Source: SAR86 cluster bacterium (GTDB lineage Bacteria > Pseudomonadota > Gammaproteobacteria > Magnimaribacterales > TMED112). Taken from it: a stretch of DNA of 64,000 nucleotides. The notes below the pieces were generated by a model, which was not told the DNA's origin, did not search any database, and saw nothing but the letters and a program-made list of their open reading frames with translations. Below are positions 28,244 to 37,064 of this stretch, in pieces. Position 1 is the stretch's first letter. Every line of letters begins with the position of its first letter. The stretch is taken from contig CP097968.1 of NCBI GenBank assembly GCA_023703555.1, positions 120,001 to 184,000 on the forward strand, given 5' to 3'. The translations under genes and the position numbers were made by a program.

Positions 28244-29047
28244 ATGCTAGGACTTGTTGGGAAAAAGAGAGGAATGTCGCGTGTCTTTAGCGATGATGGT
28301 AAATCAACACCAGTCACTATTGTTGAAATATTTAAGTCAAAAATTGTTCAAAGAAAAACACAAGACAAAGATGGCTACTACGCTATTCAAGTTGCGTATG
28401 GTAGCAAGAAAAGAGTTTCAAAATCGTTGTTAAAAAAATTCAATCAAAAAGGTTCGAAAGGTGGCTATCTCACAGAGTTTACTTTATCTGAAAAAGAATA
28501 TGTTGATCTAAAACAAGTAAAGGAACTTAGTCTAGATTCACTTGAAAAACCTGAAAAGGTAGATGTCTCAGGAATTTCAAAGGGGAAAGGGTTTGCTGGA
28601 GTAGTAAAAAGACATAATTTTAAAACTCAAGATGCAACTCACGGTAACTCTCTTTCGCACAGAGCTCCAGGTTCGATTGGCCAATGCCAGTTTCCTGGAA
28701 GAGTTTTTAAGGGAAAAAAAATGTCTGGACAGATGGGGAATAAGCTATCAACTGTTCAAAACCTTGTTATTCAAAATAGCTTGGATGATGAGAATGTGTT
28801 GTTAATTAAAGGAGCTGTTCCTGGTGCAATTGGAACAGTATTAAAAATTCTACCTTCAATCAAGTCAAATTCTGAAGATAATATTTTCAAGTTAAAAAAT
28901 ATAGCTAATGAAGAAACACAAGCACCAACAAAAACACAAGCACCAGCAGAAACACAAGCACCAGCAGAAACACAAGCACCAACAGAAACACAAGCACCAA
29001 CAGAAACACAAGCACCAGCAGATGATGCAAGTAAAGGGGACAAATAA
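28244..29047 (+). CDS. rplC: Ribosomal protein L3 with a repeat-built C-terminal tail
   Basis: L3 is an early 23S assembly protein near the peptidyl transferase centre. Residues 1 to about 212 are a complete L3 (LGLVGKKRGMSRVFSDDGK, GFAGVVKRHNF, HGNSLSHRAPGSIGQCQFPGRVFKGKKMSGQMG). After a short linker, residues 224-259 are six copies of the hexapeptide E/K-T-Q-A-P-T/A, then DDASKGDK. The tail adds about 45 residues beyond the usual C-terminus and is acidic, Pro/Ala/Thr/Gln rich. It overlaps rplD by one base. Confidence 0.97.
   Translation: MLGLVGKKRGMSRVFSDDGKSTPVTIVEIFKSKIVQRKTQDKDGYYAIQVAYGSKKRVSKSLLKKFNQKGSKGGYLTEFTLSEKEYVDLKQVKELSLDSLEKPEKVDVSGISKGKGFAGVVKRHNFKTQDATHGNSLSHRAPGSIGQCQFPGRVFKGKKMSGQMGNKLSTVQNLVIQNSLDDENVLLIKGAVPGAIGTVLKILPSIKSNSEDNIFKLKNIANEETQAPTKTQAPAETQAPAETQAPTETQAPTETQAPADDASKGDK
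28913..29020 (+). repeat. Six tandem 18-bp repeats in the 3' end of rplC
   Basis: Six head-to-tail 18-bp units of the type GAAACACAAGCACCANCA encode E-T-Q-A-P-T/A. Differences are limited to the ACA/GCA last codon and one GAA to AAA change. Such near-identical units expand and contract by slippage, so copy number is likely variable between strains. Confidence 0.95.
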
Positions 29048-29655
29048 TGGCAACTAAGTCAGAACCTAAAACTAAAGAAGTTAAACTCCCAAGTGAAATT
29101 TTTTCTCAAGAGTTCAATCCAGCATTAGTGCATCAGGCACTGACAAGCTATTTATCATCGAAAAGACAAGGATCAGTTCTTTTAAAAAATAGGTCTGATG
29201 TTAGAGGTGGAGGAAAGAAGCCTTTCAAACAAAAAGGCACAGGTCGAGCAAGAGCTGGAACAATAAGAAGCCCAATCTGGGTCGGTGGTGGCGTAACATT
29301 CAATGGATTAAAAAATCATACAAAAAAAATTAATAAAAAAATGGCTAAGAAAGCAATTACTTCTATATTGTCAAAATTTAAGGCTGAAAAAAGACTACAT
29401 GTGATTGACGAAATTAAACTTAAATCACCAAAAACAAAAGAAGCCCTAAACATATTGAGAAAAAATAAAATTGAATCTGGATTGATTGTTTTAAACGATC
29501 CTAAAGAGAACACGCTCCTTTCAATTAGAAACATAAAAAATATTAACTTTATTATGCTGTCAGATCTAAATCCTTATGATTTGTTAAAAGCGAACTCAAT
29601 AGTTATTGAGAGTTCTTCCATTGAACTTCTCAAGGAGCATTACAGTGTTAAGTGA
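29047..29655 (+). CDS. rplD: Ribosomal protein L4
   Basis: L4 lines the exit tunnel and in many bacteria represses the S10 operon. The 202 residues show the long loop RGGGKKPFKQKGTGRARAGTIRSPIWVGGG and the C-terminal globular part ending [13 protein letters not shown]. Start ATG overlaps the rplC stop (TAATG); rplW begins inside its last codons. Confidence 0.97.
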   Translation: MATKSEPKTKEVKLPSEIFSQEFNPALVHQALTSYLSSKRQGSVLLKNRSDVRGGGKKPFKQKGTGRARAGTIRSPIWVGGGVTFNGLKNHTKKINKKMAKKAITSILSKFKAEKRLHVIDEIKLKSPKTKEALNILRKNKIESGLIVLNDPKENTLLSIRNIKNINFIMLSDLNPYDLLKANSIVIESSSIELLKEHYSVK

Positions 29656-29944
29656 AAAATCATACAAGGTCCTAAAACATCCTGTCGTTACGGAAAAAGC
29701 AGCTCTATTAAAGTCATCTGGAAATTCTTATGTCTTTAATGTTGAAAAAAATGCGACAAAGAAAGAAATAACATCTGCGATTGAAGATATATTTGGTGTC
29801 AAAGTCAATTCAGTAAGAGTGCTCAATACCAAATTTAAAAATAAAAGAAATAGGTTTGGGGCATATAAGACCTCCACTTACAAAAAAGCATATGTAACGC
29901 TTGAACCTGGCAAGGACATTAACTTAGAGAATCCATTCAAATGA
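29645..29944 (+). CDS. rplW: Ribosomal protein L23
   Basis: L23 sits at the tunnel exit and docks SRP and trigger factor. The start is the GTG at 29645 ([19 protein letters not shown]), which has AAGGAG seven bases upstream; a longer in-frame opening at 29606 has no family match. The 99 residues include [23 protein letters not shown] and the basic [11 protein letters not shown] loop. Overlaps rplD by 11 bp and rplB by four. Confidence 0.95.
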   Translation: MLSEKSYKVLKHPVVTEKAALLKSSGNSYVFNVEKNATKKEITSAIEDIFGVKVNSVRVLNTKFKNKRNRFGAYKTSTYKKAYVTLEPGKDINLENPFK

Positions 29945-30768
29945 AAGCCTCAATTGTAAAAAATAAGCCAACCAGTCCAGGACAAAGGTTTAGAGTACAA
30001 GTCAAACAGGAAGTTTTCAAAGGAAGACCGGAAAAAAGACTTACTAAATCGAAGAATAGAATATCAGGAAGAAATAATTCAGGACGAATAACAACAAGAC
30101 ATAAAGGTGGTGGACACAAAAGGCTCTACAGAGTCATCGACTTTAAACGTTCTAAATTTGATATCGAAGCAATTGTAAAAAGAATAGAATACGATCCTAA
30201 TAGATCAGCAAATATTGCATTAGTGGAATACAAGGATGGAGAACTATCTTACATTATTGCCCCTAAAGGTATAAAAGAAAAAAATAAGATTATTTCTTCA
30301 ACCAAAGCAGCAATTAAGCCTGGAAATTGTCTTCCACTTAGTGAAATACCTCAAGGAACAGAGGTTCATTGTATTGAAATGAAACCTGGTAAAGGTGCAC
30401 AACTTATTAGGTCAGCTGGTACAACTGCTAGGATTGTTGCTAAAGAGGGACGTTATGCAACTCTAAGGCTAAGCTCAGGAGAGATGCGAAAAATCCTTTT
30501 AACTTGCAGGGCATCTATTGGAGTCATATCAAACGAACAACATAGTTTAAGATCTCTTGGAAAAGCAGGTGCAAAAAGATGGAGAGGAGTAAGACCTACA
30601 GTTAGGGGTGTTGCAATGAATCCTGTAGACCACCCTCATGGTGGAGGTGAGGGCAAGACTTCTGGAGGACGAAATCCGGTAACACCTTGGGGCATGCCTA
30701 CCAAAGGGTATAGAACAAGAAAACCAAAAGCGAGTGATAAGCTAATCGTAAAAAGAAGGTATAAATAA
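29941..30768 (+). CDS. rplB: Ribosomal protein L2
   Basis: L2 is needed for subunit joining and peptidyl transfer. The 275-residue protein has [22 protein letters not shown], the SH3-like and OB folds, and the C-terminal [17 protein letters not shown] with the essential His. Length and order are canonical. ATG overlaps the rplW stop by four bases and its own stop overlaps rpsS by one. Confidence 0.98.
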   Translation: MKASIVKNKPTSPGQRFRVQVKQEVFKGRPEKRLTKSKNRISGRNNSGRITTRHKGGGHKRLYRVIDFKRSKFDIEAIVKRIEYDPNRSANIALVEYKDGELSYIIAPKGIKEKNKIISSTKAAIKPGNCLPLSEIPQGTEVHCIEMKPGKGAQLIRSAGTTARIVAKEGRYATLRLSSGEMRKILLTCRASIGVISNEQHSLRSLGKAGAKRWRGVRPTVRGVAMNPVDHPHGGGEGKTSGGRNPVTPWGMPTKGYRTRKPKASDKLIVKRRYK

Positions 30769-31046
30769 TGGCAAGATCCAGTAGAAAAGGTCCTTTCGTC
30801 GATTCATCTTTGGAGAAGAAAGTTTTGAGAGCAGTAGAAACCAAAGATAGAAAGCCAATAAAAACTTGGTCAAGGGCTTCAATGATTACCCCAGACATGG
30901 TTGGTGTAACTATAGCTGTTCATAACGGCAAACAACATATCCCTGTATTTGTTAAGGAGGATATGGTTGGACAAAAATTAGGTGAATTCTCAATTACTAG
31001 AACCTTCAAACAACATTCGGGAGATCGAAAAGTTAAAAAAGAATAA
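30768..31046 (+). CDS. rpsS: Ribosomal protein S19
   Basis: The 92 residues read [50 protein letters not shown] and [23 protein letters not shown], a full S19 of the 30S head. One-base overlaps with rplB and rplV indicate coupled translation. Confidence 0.98.
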   Translation: MARSSRKGPFVDSSLEKKVLRAVETKDRKPIKTWSRASMITPDMVGVTIAVHNGKQHIPVFVKEDMVGQKLGEFSITRTFKQHSGDRKVKKE

Positions 31047-31408
31047 TGGAAATAAGAGCATTAGCAAAAGGAGTGCGAGTTTCTCCGCAAAAGGCAGGAT
31101 TAGTGGCTAACTTAGTTAGAGGTAAAGATGTTGGAATAGCGATGGACATATTATCTTTTTCCAAACAAAAAAGCGCAAAGTTAATAAAAAAACTTTTAGA
31201 TTCTGCTATATCTAATGCAGAAGAGAATGAAAATTTGGACATTGATCAGCTGCAAATAAAATCAATTATTGTAAATAAAGGGCTTGTTATGAAACGCATA
31301 AAAATAAGAGCAAGAGGTCGTGCAGATAGAATTAAAAAACCCTTTTGCCATATTGAAATAAAACTATCTGAAAAAATAAAGGAGGAAGATAATGGGACAA
31401 AAAGTTAA
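31046..31408 (+). CDS. rplV: Ribosomal protein L22
   Basis: The 120-residue protein has AKGVRVSPQKAGLVANLVRG, a SNAEENENLDIDQLQIKSIIVNKG stretch and the tunnel-lining hairpin KRIKIRARGRADRIKKPFCHIEIKL. L22 narrows the exit tunnel where arrest peptides and macrolides act. Its end overlaps rpsC by 17 bp. Confidence 0.97.
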   Translation: MEIRALAKGVRVSPQKAGLVANLVRGKDVGIAMDILSFSKQKSAKLIKKLLDSAISNAEENENLDIDQLQIKSIIVNKGLVMKRIKIRARGRADRIKKPFCHIEIKLSEKIKEEDNGTKS

Positions 31409-32015
31409 TCCTGTTGGTTTTCGTTTAGGAACTACAAGAGAACACGATTCTATTTGGTTTGCAAAGACAAAAGACTACGCCAAGTTAGTTGAAGAAGATT
31501 TAAAAATTAGGAATAAAATCAAACAAATACTACCAATGGCGCCAATAAGTTCCATTTCAATTAAAAGAACTATGGAAGAGTTAGTAGTGAATATAAAAAC
31601 TTCCAGACCGGGTGTTGTGATAGGCAAAAAAGGTGAAGAAATTGAGAGGATCAAAAAACTATTAAAAAGAGTAATTAATCAAGATGTAAAATTAAATGTT
31701 TTTGAAGTAAAACAACCAGATTTAGATGCTCAGTTGGTAGCCACTTCAGTAACCCAGCAACTTGAAAAAAGGGTAATGTTTCGAAAAGCAATGAAAAGAG
31801 CTGTTCAAAATACTATGCGACAAGGTGCGAAAGGAATAAGAGTTGAGGTATCAGGAAGGCTCAATGGTGCTGAAATTGCAAGATCTGAGTGGTATAGGGA
31901 GGGTAGAGTACCTTTGCATACCATAAAAGCTGATATTGATTATGCTACAAGTGAAGCTTTAACAACTTATGGCATTCTAGGTGTAAAAGTTTGGATTTAT
32001 AGGGGTGATAAGTAA
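31392..32015 (+). CDS. rpsC: Ribosomal protein S3
   Basis: The 207 residues contain [13 protein letters not shown], the KH domain signature [20 protein letters not shown] and the C-terminal [28 protein letters not shown]...[11 protein letters not shown]. It is about 25 residues shorter at the C-terminus than the E. coli protein, lacking only the variable tail. An SD (AAAGGAGGA) precedes the ATG. Confidence 0.97.
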   Translation: MGQKVNPVGFRLGTTREHDSIWFAKTKDYAKLVEEDLKIRNKIKQILPMAPISSISIKRTMEELVVNIKTSRPGVVIGKKGEEIERIKKLLKRVINQDVKLNVFEVKQPDLDAQLVATSVTQQLEKRVMFRKAMKRAVQNTMRQGAKGIRVEVSGRLNGAEIARSEWYREGRVPLHTIKADIDYATSEALTTYGILGVKVWIYRGDK

Positions 32016-32431
32016 TGCTGCAGCCAAAAAAAACAAAATATAGAAAGCAAATGAAAGGACGGAACAATGGTTTTGCCTCTGCAGGTTCAGAAATATCTTT
32101 TGGTGATTTTGGTCTCAAAGCAACCTCACACGGCATGTTAACTTCAAGACAAATTGAGTCTGCCAGAAGAGCACTTGTGAGGTACATAAAAAGGGGTGGA
32201 AAGGTTTGGATTAGAGTCTTTCCAGACAAGCCTATTACAAAGAAACCTCTTGAAACAAGACAAGGCAAAGGAAAAGGAAATGTGGAATACTGGGCTAGCC
32301 CGATAAAGCCTGGAAAAATTCTTTATGAAGTAGCAGGTATACCAGAAAAAGAAGCTATAAGGGCATTTGAATTAGCTGGAGCCAAGCTGCCAATGTCAAC
32401 AACGTTTGTTAAGAGAGGTTCAAATGGCTAA
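32015..32431 (+). CDS. rplP: Ribosomal protein L16
   Basis: The 138 residues include [45 protein letters not shown]-type sequence (here [15 protein letters not shown]) and [23 protein letters not shown]16 positions the A-site tRNA acceptor arm. One-base overlap with rpsC; rpmC starts within its last codons. Confidence 0.97.
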   Translation: MLQPKKTKYRKQMKGRNNGFASAGSEISFGDFGLKATSHGMLTSRQIESARRALVRYIKRGGKVWIRVFPDKPITKKPLETRQGKGKGNVEYWASPIKPGKILYEVAGIPEKEAIRAFELAGAKLPMSTTFVKRGSNG

Positions 32432-32621
32432 GAAAAAAATTAAGGATCTGTCCAAGCTTAATAGAGAGCAACTAAATAAAGAACTTGTGTCTGCAAGAAA
32501 GGTGTTGTTTGAAAGCAATTTCAAGCATAAAATGGGCCAACTTAAAGAAAGTCATCTCTTAAAGACCACAAGAAAAGAGATAGCAAGGGTAAAAACGGAA
32601 TTAGCAAAAAATGGCAAGTAA
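32424..32621 (+). CDS. rpmC: Ribosomal protein L29
   Basis: The start is the ATG at 32424 ([17 protein letters not shown]), preceded by AAGAGAGG; an in-frame opening at 32406 lies inside rplP and has no L29 match. The 65 residues form the two-helix L29 ([22 protein letters not shown]...[17 protein letters not shown]). It overlaps rplP by eight bases and rpsQ by eleven. Confidence 0.95.
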   Translation: MAKKKIKDLSKLNREQLNKELVSARKVLFESNFKHKMGQLKESHLLKTTRKEIARVKTELAKNGK

Positions 32622-32862
32622 AACATTGCAAGGAACAGTACTTAGTAAAAAAATGGATAAAACAATCACGGTAGTTGTACCGCGAAGAAAGAAACATCCT
32701 AAGTATGGTAAATACATAAATTTATCAACTAAATATCTTGTACATGACGAAAAAGCCCAGACTTCTGAGGGAGATCAAGTTTTAATTCAGGAGTGCAGGC
32801 CAATTTCTAAGAGAAAAAATTGGAAGCTTGTTGAAGTTATGAAGAAAGGAGCTGGAAAATGA
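32611..32862 (+). CDS. rpsQ: Ribosomal protein S17
   Basis: The 83 residues show the OB-fold S17 sequence [38 protein letters not shown] and [23 protein letters not shown]. Starts inside the end of rpmC and overlaps rplN by four bases. Confidence 0.97.
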   Translation: MASKTLQGTVLSKKMDKTITVVVPRRKKHPKYGKYINLSTKYLVHDEKAQTSEGDQVLIQECRPISKRKNWKLVEVMKKGAGK

Positions 32863-33227
32863 TTCAGACTCAAACAATAATGAGTGTTGCAGACAATAGT
32901 GGTGCAAGATCAGTAATGTGTATAAAGGTATTGGGAGGATCAAAGAGGAGAACAGCTAATATTGGAGACGTTATAAAAGTTGCCGTTAAAGAGGCTATAC
33001 CCCAAAGTAAAATAAAAAAAGGCTCGGTAATGAATGCGTTAGTTGTTCGCACAAAGACAGGCGTACGAAGACAAGATGGCTCAAAAATTGGTTTTGACGA
33101 GAATGCTGTTGTTTTATTGAATAATAATAGAGAACCTATAGCCACTAGAGTCTTTGGTCCAGTTACAAGAGAGTTAAGATCAGCAAAATTTATGAAAATT
33201 GTTTCATTAGCTCCGGAGGTTTTGTAA
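32859..33227 (+). CDS. rplN: Ribosomal protein L14
   Basis: The 122 residues begin [31 protein letters not shown] and include [15 protein letters not shown] and [24 protein letters not shown], a complete L14 at the subunit interface. First gene of the classical spc operon but here continuous with the S10 genes (ATGA overlap with rpsQ), so no separate spc promoter is needed. Confidence 0.98.
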   Translation: MIQTQTIMSVADNSGARSVMCIKVLGGSKRRTANIGDVIKVAVKEAIPQSKIKKGSVMNALVVRTKTGVRRQDGSKIGFDENAVVLLNNNREPIATRVFGPVTRELRSAKFMKIVSLAPEVL

Positions 33228-33550
33228 TGAAATATAAAAATACAAAACTTAGAGAGGGCGATGAAGTTATTGTTATAACTGGTAAAGAAAAAGGGAAAAG
33301 AGGAAATATTAAAAGCATTTCTGGTGACAAGTGCCTTATAAATGAGCTGAATTTAGCCAAAAGACATACTAGACCAAACCCACAACTGGGTATAACAGGT
33401 GGAATTGTTGAGAAAGAAATGCCTATAAAATTATCTAATGTAATGATCTGGAATAATTCAACAAAAAAAAGAGATAAAGTAGCTTTCAAGATAGAAAAGG
33501 ATAAAAAAATAAGGATTTTTCGTTCTTCAGGAAAGGAGATTAAATCGTGA
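33227..33550 (+). CDS. rplX: Ribosomal protein L24
   Basis: The 107 residues have the KOW motif [21 protein letters not shown] and [12 protein letters not shown], with [19 protein letters not shown]24 initiates 50S assembly. One-base overlap with rplN and a GTGA overlap with rplE. Confidence 0.97.
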   Translation: MKYKNTKLREGDEVIVITGKEKGKRGNIKSISGDKCLINELNLAKRHTRPNPQLGITGGIVEKEMPIKLSNVMIWNNSTKKRDKVAFKIEKDKKIRIFRSSGKEIKS

Positions 33551-34092
33551 GTTTAAGAGACAAGTTCAATACTGAAATAGCCCCCTCTCTAAAACAGAAG
33601 TTAGGCTTGAAATCAATCATGGAAGTCCCAAGACTTCAAAAAATCACAATTAATATGGGTGTAGGAGAAGCTGTGAAAGATAAAGGAGTGCTCGACAATG
33701 CATTGAAAGATTTAACTGTAATAGCTGGACAAAAACCCGTTGTAACAAAAGCTCGCAAAGCAGTTTCAAGCTTTAAGATCAGAGAAGACTATCCAATAGG
33801 ATGTAAGGTTACCTTAAGAGGTAGCAAAATGTATGATTTTTTCGATAGATTAATAAATTTAGCTATTCCTAGGGAGAAAGACTTCAGGGGATTAAGTGAA
33901 AAGTCTTTTGATGGTAATGGAAACTATAATTTAGGTATTAAAGAGCAAATTATTTTTCCAGAGATAGATTATGACAAGGTTGATAAATTGAGAGGAATGG
34001 ATATTGCAATATCAACCTCAAGCTTAAGAGACGATCATGCAAAGGAGTTATTCATTTCTTTTAATTTTCCTTTTAGGGGCAACAATGGCTAG
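33547..34092 (+). CDS. rplE: Ribosomal protein L5
   Basis: L5 binds 5S rRNA in the central protuberance. The 181-residue protein uses a GTG start within the rplX stop (GTGA). It shows [43 protein letters not shown] and [12 protein letters not shown]-like [21 protein letters not shown] near the end. rpsN starts inside its last eight bases. Confidence 0.97.
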   Translation: MSLRDKFNTEIAPSLKQKLGLKSIMEVPRLQKITINMGVGEAVKDKGVLDNALKDLTVIAGQKPVVTKARKAVSSFKIREDYPIGCKVTLRGSKMYDFFDRLINLAIPREKDFRGLSEKSFDGNGNYNLGIKEQIIFPEIDYDKVDKLRGMDIAISTSSLRDDHAKELFISFNFPFRGNNG

Positions 34093-34387
34093 GAAATCAA
34101 TAATTGAAAGAGAAAAAAAGAGGATGATGCTCGTAGATAAATACAGAGCAAAGCGTGCAGAGCTCAAAGAATTAGTACGAAAAGCTACAACATTTGAGGA
34201 AAAAATTGAAGCTCAAAGGCTTTTACAAAAACTTCCTAAAAACTCTAATCCATCAAGAGTTGTAAGAAGATGTACATTAACTGGCAGACCAAAGGGAGTT
34301 TATAGAAAATTTGGTTTAAGTAGAGCTAAATTAAGAGAACTTGCAATGGCAGGAAATTTACCGGGCATAAAAAAATCAAGTTGGTAA
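34085..34387 (+). CDS. rpsN: Ribosomal protein S14 (zinc-free long form)
   Basis: The start is the ATG at 34085 ([15 protein letters not shown]); upstream in-frame codons belong to the rplE overlap. The 100 residues are the long S14 type with [33 protein letters not shown] and no CXXC zinc pairs. SD AGGGGCAAC precedes it. rpsH follows after ten bases. Confidence 0.96.
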   Translation: MARKSIIEREKKRMMLVDKYRAKRAELKELVRKATTFEEKIEAQRLLQKLPKNSNPSRVVRRCTLTGRPKGVYRKFGLSRAKLRELAMAGNLPGIKKSSW

Positions 34388-34397
34388 GGAAAATATT

Positions 34398-34784
34398 ATG
34401 ACAGACCCCATTTCAGATTTGTTAACCAGAATAAGAAATGCACACCTAAGAGGCAAAGATGAGGTTATTGCTCCATATTCAAAAATGAAACATGAGCTTT
34501 TAAAGGTTCTTGCTAAAGAGGGCTATATTGGAGAAGTTAAAAAACAGAAAAATAAATTTGACGAACTTAAGATATCTCTTAAATATTTTCAAGGTAACCC
34601 AGTCATAAAAGAATTGAGAAGAGTATCTAAGCCTGGACTAAGGAAATATGGTAGTTATAAAGAATTAAAACCATTTAAAGGAGGACTGGGATTGAGAATC
34701 CTTTCGACAAGTAAGGGCTTAATTTCTGACAAGGAAGCAATAAAAGACAAAATTGGTGGTGAAGTAGTTTGTGAGGTATTTTAG
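34398..34784 (+). CDS. rpsH: Ribosomal protein S8
   Basis: The 128 residues begin MTDPISDLLTRIRNAHLRGKDEV and contain VLAKEGYIGEVK, RVSKPGLRKYGSYKEL and the C-terminal GLRILSTSKGLISDKEAIKDKIGGEVVCEVF. S8 also represses the spc operon in E. coli by binding near rplE; whether that site is kept here was not traced. rplF starts directly after the stop. Confidence 0.97.
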   Translation: MTDPISDLLTRIRNAHLRGKDEVIAPYSKMKHELLKVLAKEGYIGEVKKQKNKFDELKISLKYFQGNPVIKELRRVSKPGLRKYGSYKELKPFKGGLGLRILSTSKGLISDKEAIKDKIGGEVVCEVF

Positions 34785-35321
34785 ATGTCAAGAATAGCAA
34801 AAGACCCCGTAAAGTTTAGTGATTCTGTAAAGGTAATTCAGGAAAGCAAAGTGCTTAAATTTGAGGGACCAAAAGGTTTGCTAACTTTACAGATCCATCC
34901 TAGTGTTTCAGTTGAAGTTGTTGATAAACAAATTGTCGTCAAATGGAGTAGTGACGAGGCAAGGGCAATGGCAGGAACAATGAGAGCATTAATATCTAAT
35001 TGTGTTATTGGAGTAACGCAGGGTTATGTGAAGAATATAAAATTGAATGGTGTAGGATATAGGGCAAAAGTTGAAGGAAAAAAAATAACACTTACCCTCG
35101 GTTTTTCTCATCCAGTTATTTATGAATTACCTCCTGAAGTAGACGCTAAATCAGAAGGACAAACAGAATTTAATCTAACATCAATTAATAAACAAATTCT
35201 TGGACAAGTAAGTTCGGAAATTAGGGCATTCAGACCTCCGGAACCATATAAGGGTAAAGGAGTGTTCGTTGACAATGAGCATGTGATAAGAAAAGAACGT
35301 AAAAAAGCGGCAACAGCCTAA
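34785..35321 (+). CDS. rplF: Ribosomal protein L6
   Basis: The 178 residues start MSRIAKDPVKF and hold the two related L6 domains, with IVKWSSDEARAMAGTMRALISN and the C-terminal RAFRPPEPYKGKGVFVDNEHVIRKERKKAA. It binds near the sarcin-ricin loop. The TGA/TAA-ATG spacing to rpsH is zero and to rplR three bases. Confidence 0.97.
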   Translation: MSRIAKDPVKFSDSVKVIQESKVLKFEGPKGLLTLQIHPSVSVEVVDKQIVVKWSSDEARAMAGTMRALISNCVIGVTQGYVKNIKLNGVGYRAKVEGKKITLTLGFSHPVIYELPPEVDAKSEGQTEFNLTSINKQILGQVSSEIRAFRPPEPYKGKGVFVDNEHVIRKERKKAATA

Positions 35322-35324
35322 AAA

Positions 35325-35672
35325 ATGAATAAGTTAACAACTAGAAAAAGAAGACAAAAAAAACTTCGTCATTACCAAGCAAAGAATGCAAAAGTATGTA
35401 TTGTTATCAGCAAATCTTCAAGGAATATTTCTGCGCAATTGATAGATTTTTCAAAAGGAAAAGTTCTTGCAGCGTCATCAACGCTTTCTAAAGATTTTAA
35501 AGATAATAATGGTGGAAATATTGCTGCAGCAAAAAAAATTGGTGAAGCGATTGCACTGAAAGCTTCAAAACTTGGATTTAAAAAAGTTTCCTTTGATAGA
35601 GCAGGTTTTAAATATCATGGAAGAGTTAAAGCACTTGCTGATGGAGCAAGAGAAGGAGGTTTAGAGTTCTAA
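35325..35672 (+). CDS. rplR: Ribosomal protein L18
   Basis: The 115 residues include [45 protein letters not shown] and [27 protein letters not shown], a complete 5S rRNA-binding L18. Its stop overlaps the rpsE start by one base (TAATG). Confidence 0.97.
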   Translation: MNKLTTRKRRQKKLRHYQAKNAKVCIVISKSSRNISAQLIDFSKGKVLAASSTLSKDFKDNNGGNIAAAKKIGEAIALKASKLGFKKVSFDRAGFKYHGRVKALADGAREGGLEF

Positions 35673-36481
35673 TGGAAAATTCAGAATTGAATGTCCAGCA
35701 ACAAGAAACACTTGTAGAAAAGTTGGTTCAAGTTAATAGAGTTGCAAAAACCGTTAAAGGGGGGAGAGTAATGTCTTTTACAGCATTAACTGTTGTAGGT
35801 GATGGAAATGGAAAAGTTGGATATGGAAGAGGTAAAGCTAAAGAAGTGCCAGTTGCAATTCAAAAAGCTCTTGACGAGGCAAAAAGAAGTCTTGTAAATG
35901 TTTCGCTTAATGGAAATACACTTTGGTATCCGGTAAAAGAAAAAAGCTCGGCCACAAAAGTTTATATGCAGCCTGCTTCTGAGGGAACAGGAATTATCGC
36001 AGGTGGAGCAATGAGAGCTGTATTAGAGCTTGTTGGAGTAAAAAATGTTCTAGCAAAATGTTACGGTTCAACAAATCCAATTAATGTGGTAAGAGCTACT
36101 ATAGAGGGCCTTGCAAAGATGGAATCACCAGATGCTGTTCAAAGGAGACTTGGGAAATATAAAGAAGTGCCAGTTGCAATTCAAAAAGCTCTTGACGAGG
36201 CAAAAAGAAGTCTTGTAAATGTTTCGCTTAATGGAAATACACTTTGGTATCCGGTAAAAGAAAAAAGCTCGGCCACAAAAGTTTATATGCAGCCTGCTTC
36301 TGAGGGAACAGGAATTATCGCAGGTGGAGCAATGAGAGCTGTATTAGAGCTTGTTGGAGTAAAAAATGTTCTAGCAAAATGTTACGGTTCAACAAATCCA
36401 ATTAATGTGGTAAGAGCTACTATAGAGGGCCTTGCAAAGATGGAATCACCAGATGCTGTTCAAAGGAGACTTGGGAAATAA
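35672..36481 (+). CDS. rpsE: Ribosomal protein S5 with internally duplicated C-terminal domain
   Basis: S5 is a 30S protein important for decoding fidelity and mRNA helicase activity. Residues 1-162 are a normal S5 ([40 protein letters not shown] ..., then [39 protein letters not shown]). After one Tyr codon the sequence from [18 protein letters not shown] to the C-terminus is repeated exactly, residues 164-269. The protein is therefore 269 instead of about 162 residues and ends with a second copy of the last helix of the dsRBD-like domain plus the whole C-terminal domain. No stop separates the copies. The repeat is exact at DNA level, so it is either very recent or an assembly error. Confidence 0.9.
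   Translation: MENSELNVQQQETLVEKLVQVNRVAKTVKGGRVMSFTALTVVGDGNGKVGYGRGKAKEVPVAIQKALDEAKRSLVNVSLNGNTLWYPVKEKSSATKVYMQPASEGTGIIAGGAMRAVLELVGVKNVLAKCYGSTNPINVVRATIEGLAKMESPDAVQRRLGKYKEVPVAIQKALDEAKRSLVNVSLNGNTLWYPVKEKSSATKVYMQPASEGTGIIAGGAMRAVLELVGVKNVLAKCYGSTNPINVVRATIEGLAKMESPDAVQRRLGK
35839..36480 (+). repeat. Exact tandem duplication of 321 bp inside rpsE
   Basis: Unit 1 is 35839-36159 and unit 2 is 36160-36480; line-by-line reading found no difference. The unit is 107 codons long, so the frame is kept. The junction joins GGGAAATA to TAAAGAAG without inserted bases and without microhomology beyond chance. The right boundary falls at the rpsE stop/rpmD start. Confidence 0.97.
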
Positions 36482-36663
36482 TGAGCATCAAGGTTACACA
36501 AGTTAGGAGCTTAATAGGCAGGAAAAAAGAACACAGATTATGCATTAAAGGCCTTGGTCTTAGAAAAGTTGGAGACGTAAGGATGTTGGAAGACACCCCT
36601 GCAGTCAGAGGTATGATTAAAAAAGCAGAATTCTTGTTAAAAGTTGAAGAGGTAAAGGAATGA
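36481..36663 (+). CDS. rpmD: Ribosomal protein L30
   Basis: The 60 residues [29 protein letters not shown] and [22 protein letters not shown]-like sequence ([16 protein letters not shown]) are a full bacterial L30. Start is the ATG sharing a base with the rpsE TAA. A four-base ATGA overlap joins it to rplO. Confidence 0.96.
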   Translation: MSIKVTQVRSLIGRKKEHRLCIKGLGLRKVGDVRMLEDTPAVRGMIKKAEFLLKVEEVKE

Positions 36664-37064
36664 AAAATATTTCTTTAAATAATATTTCTTTAGAGAAAAC
36701 AAATAAAGATAGAAAACGTGTAGGACGTGGAGCAGGTTCAGGTCTTGGAAAGACAGCTGGAAGAGGACATAAAGGTCAAAAGTCTCGTTCAGGTGGATCT
36801 ATACGACCCGGCTTTGAAGGTGGCCAAATGCCGTTACAGCAAAGGCTGCCAAAATTTGGATTTACTTCAAGAGTTTCTAAAACAAGTGAAAGTGTCAATA
36901 TTAGAGAAGTAATAGAATTGAAAAAAATAGACTTAGAAACACTCCAAAAATTAGGAATTATTAAAAAAAGTACAAAAAAAGTGAAAATTTTTGGGGAAGG
37001 AAAGCTCAAGTCAAAAATCACTGACGAAAGAATAAAATCTTCAAAAGGAGTAAAATTTGAGTAA
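36660..37064 (+). CDS. rplO: Ribosomal protein L15
   Basis: The 134 residues carry the Gly/Arg-rich N-terminus [48 protein letters not shown] and the C-terminal [21 protein letters not shown]. It is about ten residues shorter than E. coli L15. Its end overlaps secY by eight bases. Confidence 0.96.
   Translation: MKNISLNNISLEKTNKDRKRVGRGAGSGLGKTAGRGHKGQKSRSGGSIRPGFEGGQMPLQQRLPKFGFTSRVSKTSESVNIREVIELKKIDLETLQKLGIIKKSTKKVKIFGEGKLKSKITDERIKSSKGVKFE

Noticed and set aside
28913-29020. Short regular repeats as a possible CRISPR array
   Set aside because: Units are contiguous, without spacers, and encode the tail of L3 in frame.
28771-29043. Minus-strand repeat protein (GACVSVGACVSAG type) opposite the end of rplC
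   Set aside because: It is the antisense reading of the six 18-bp repeats and has no start or context of its own.
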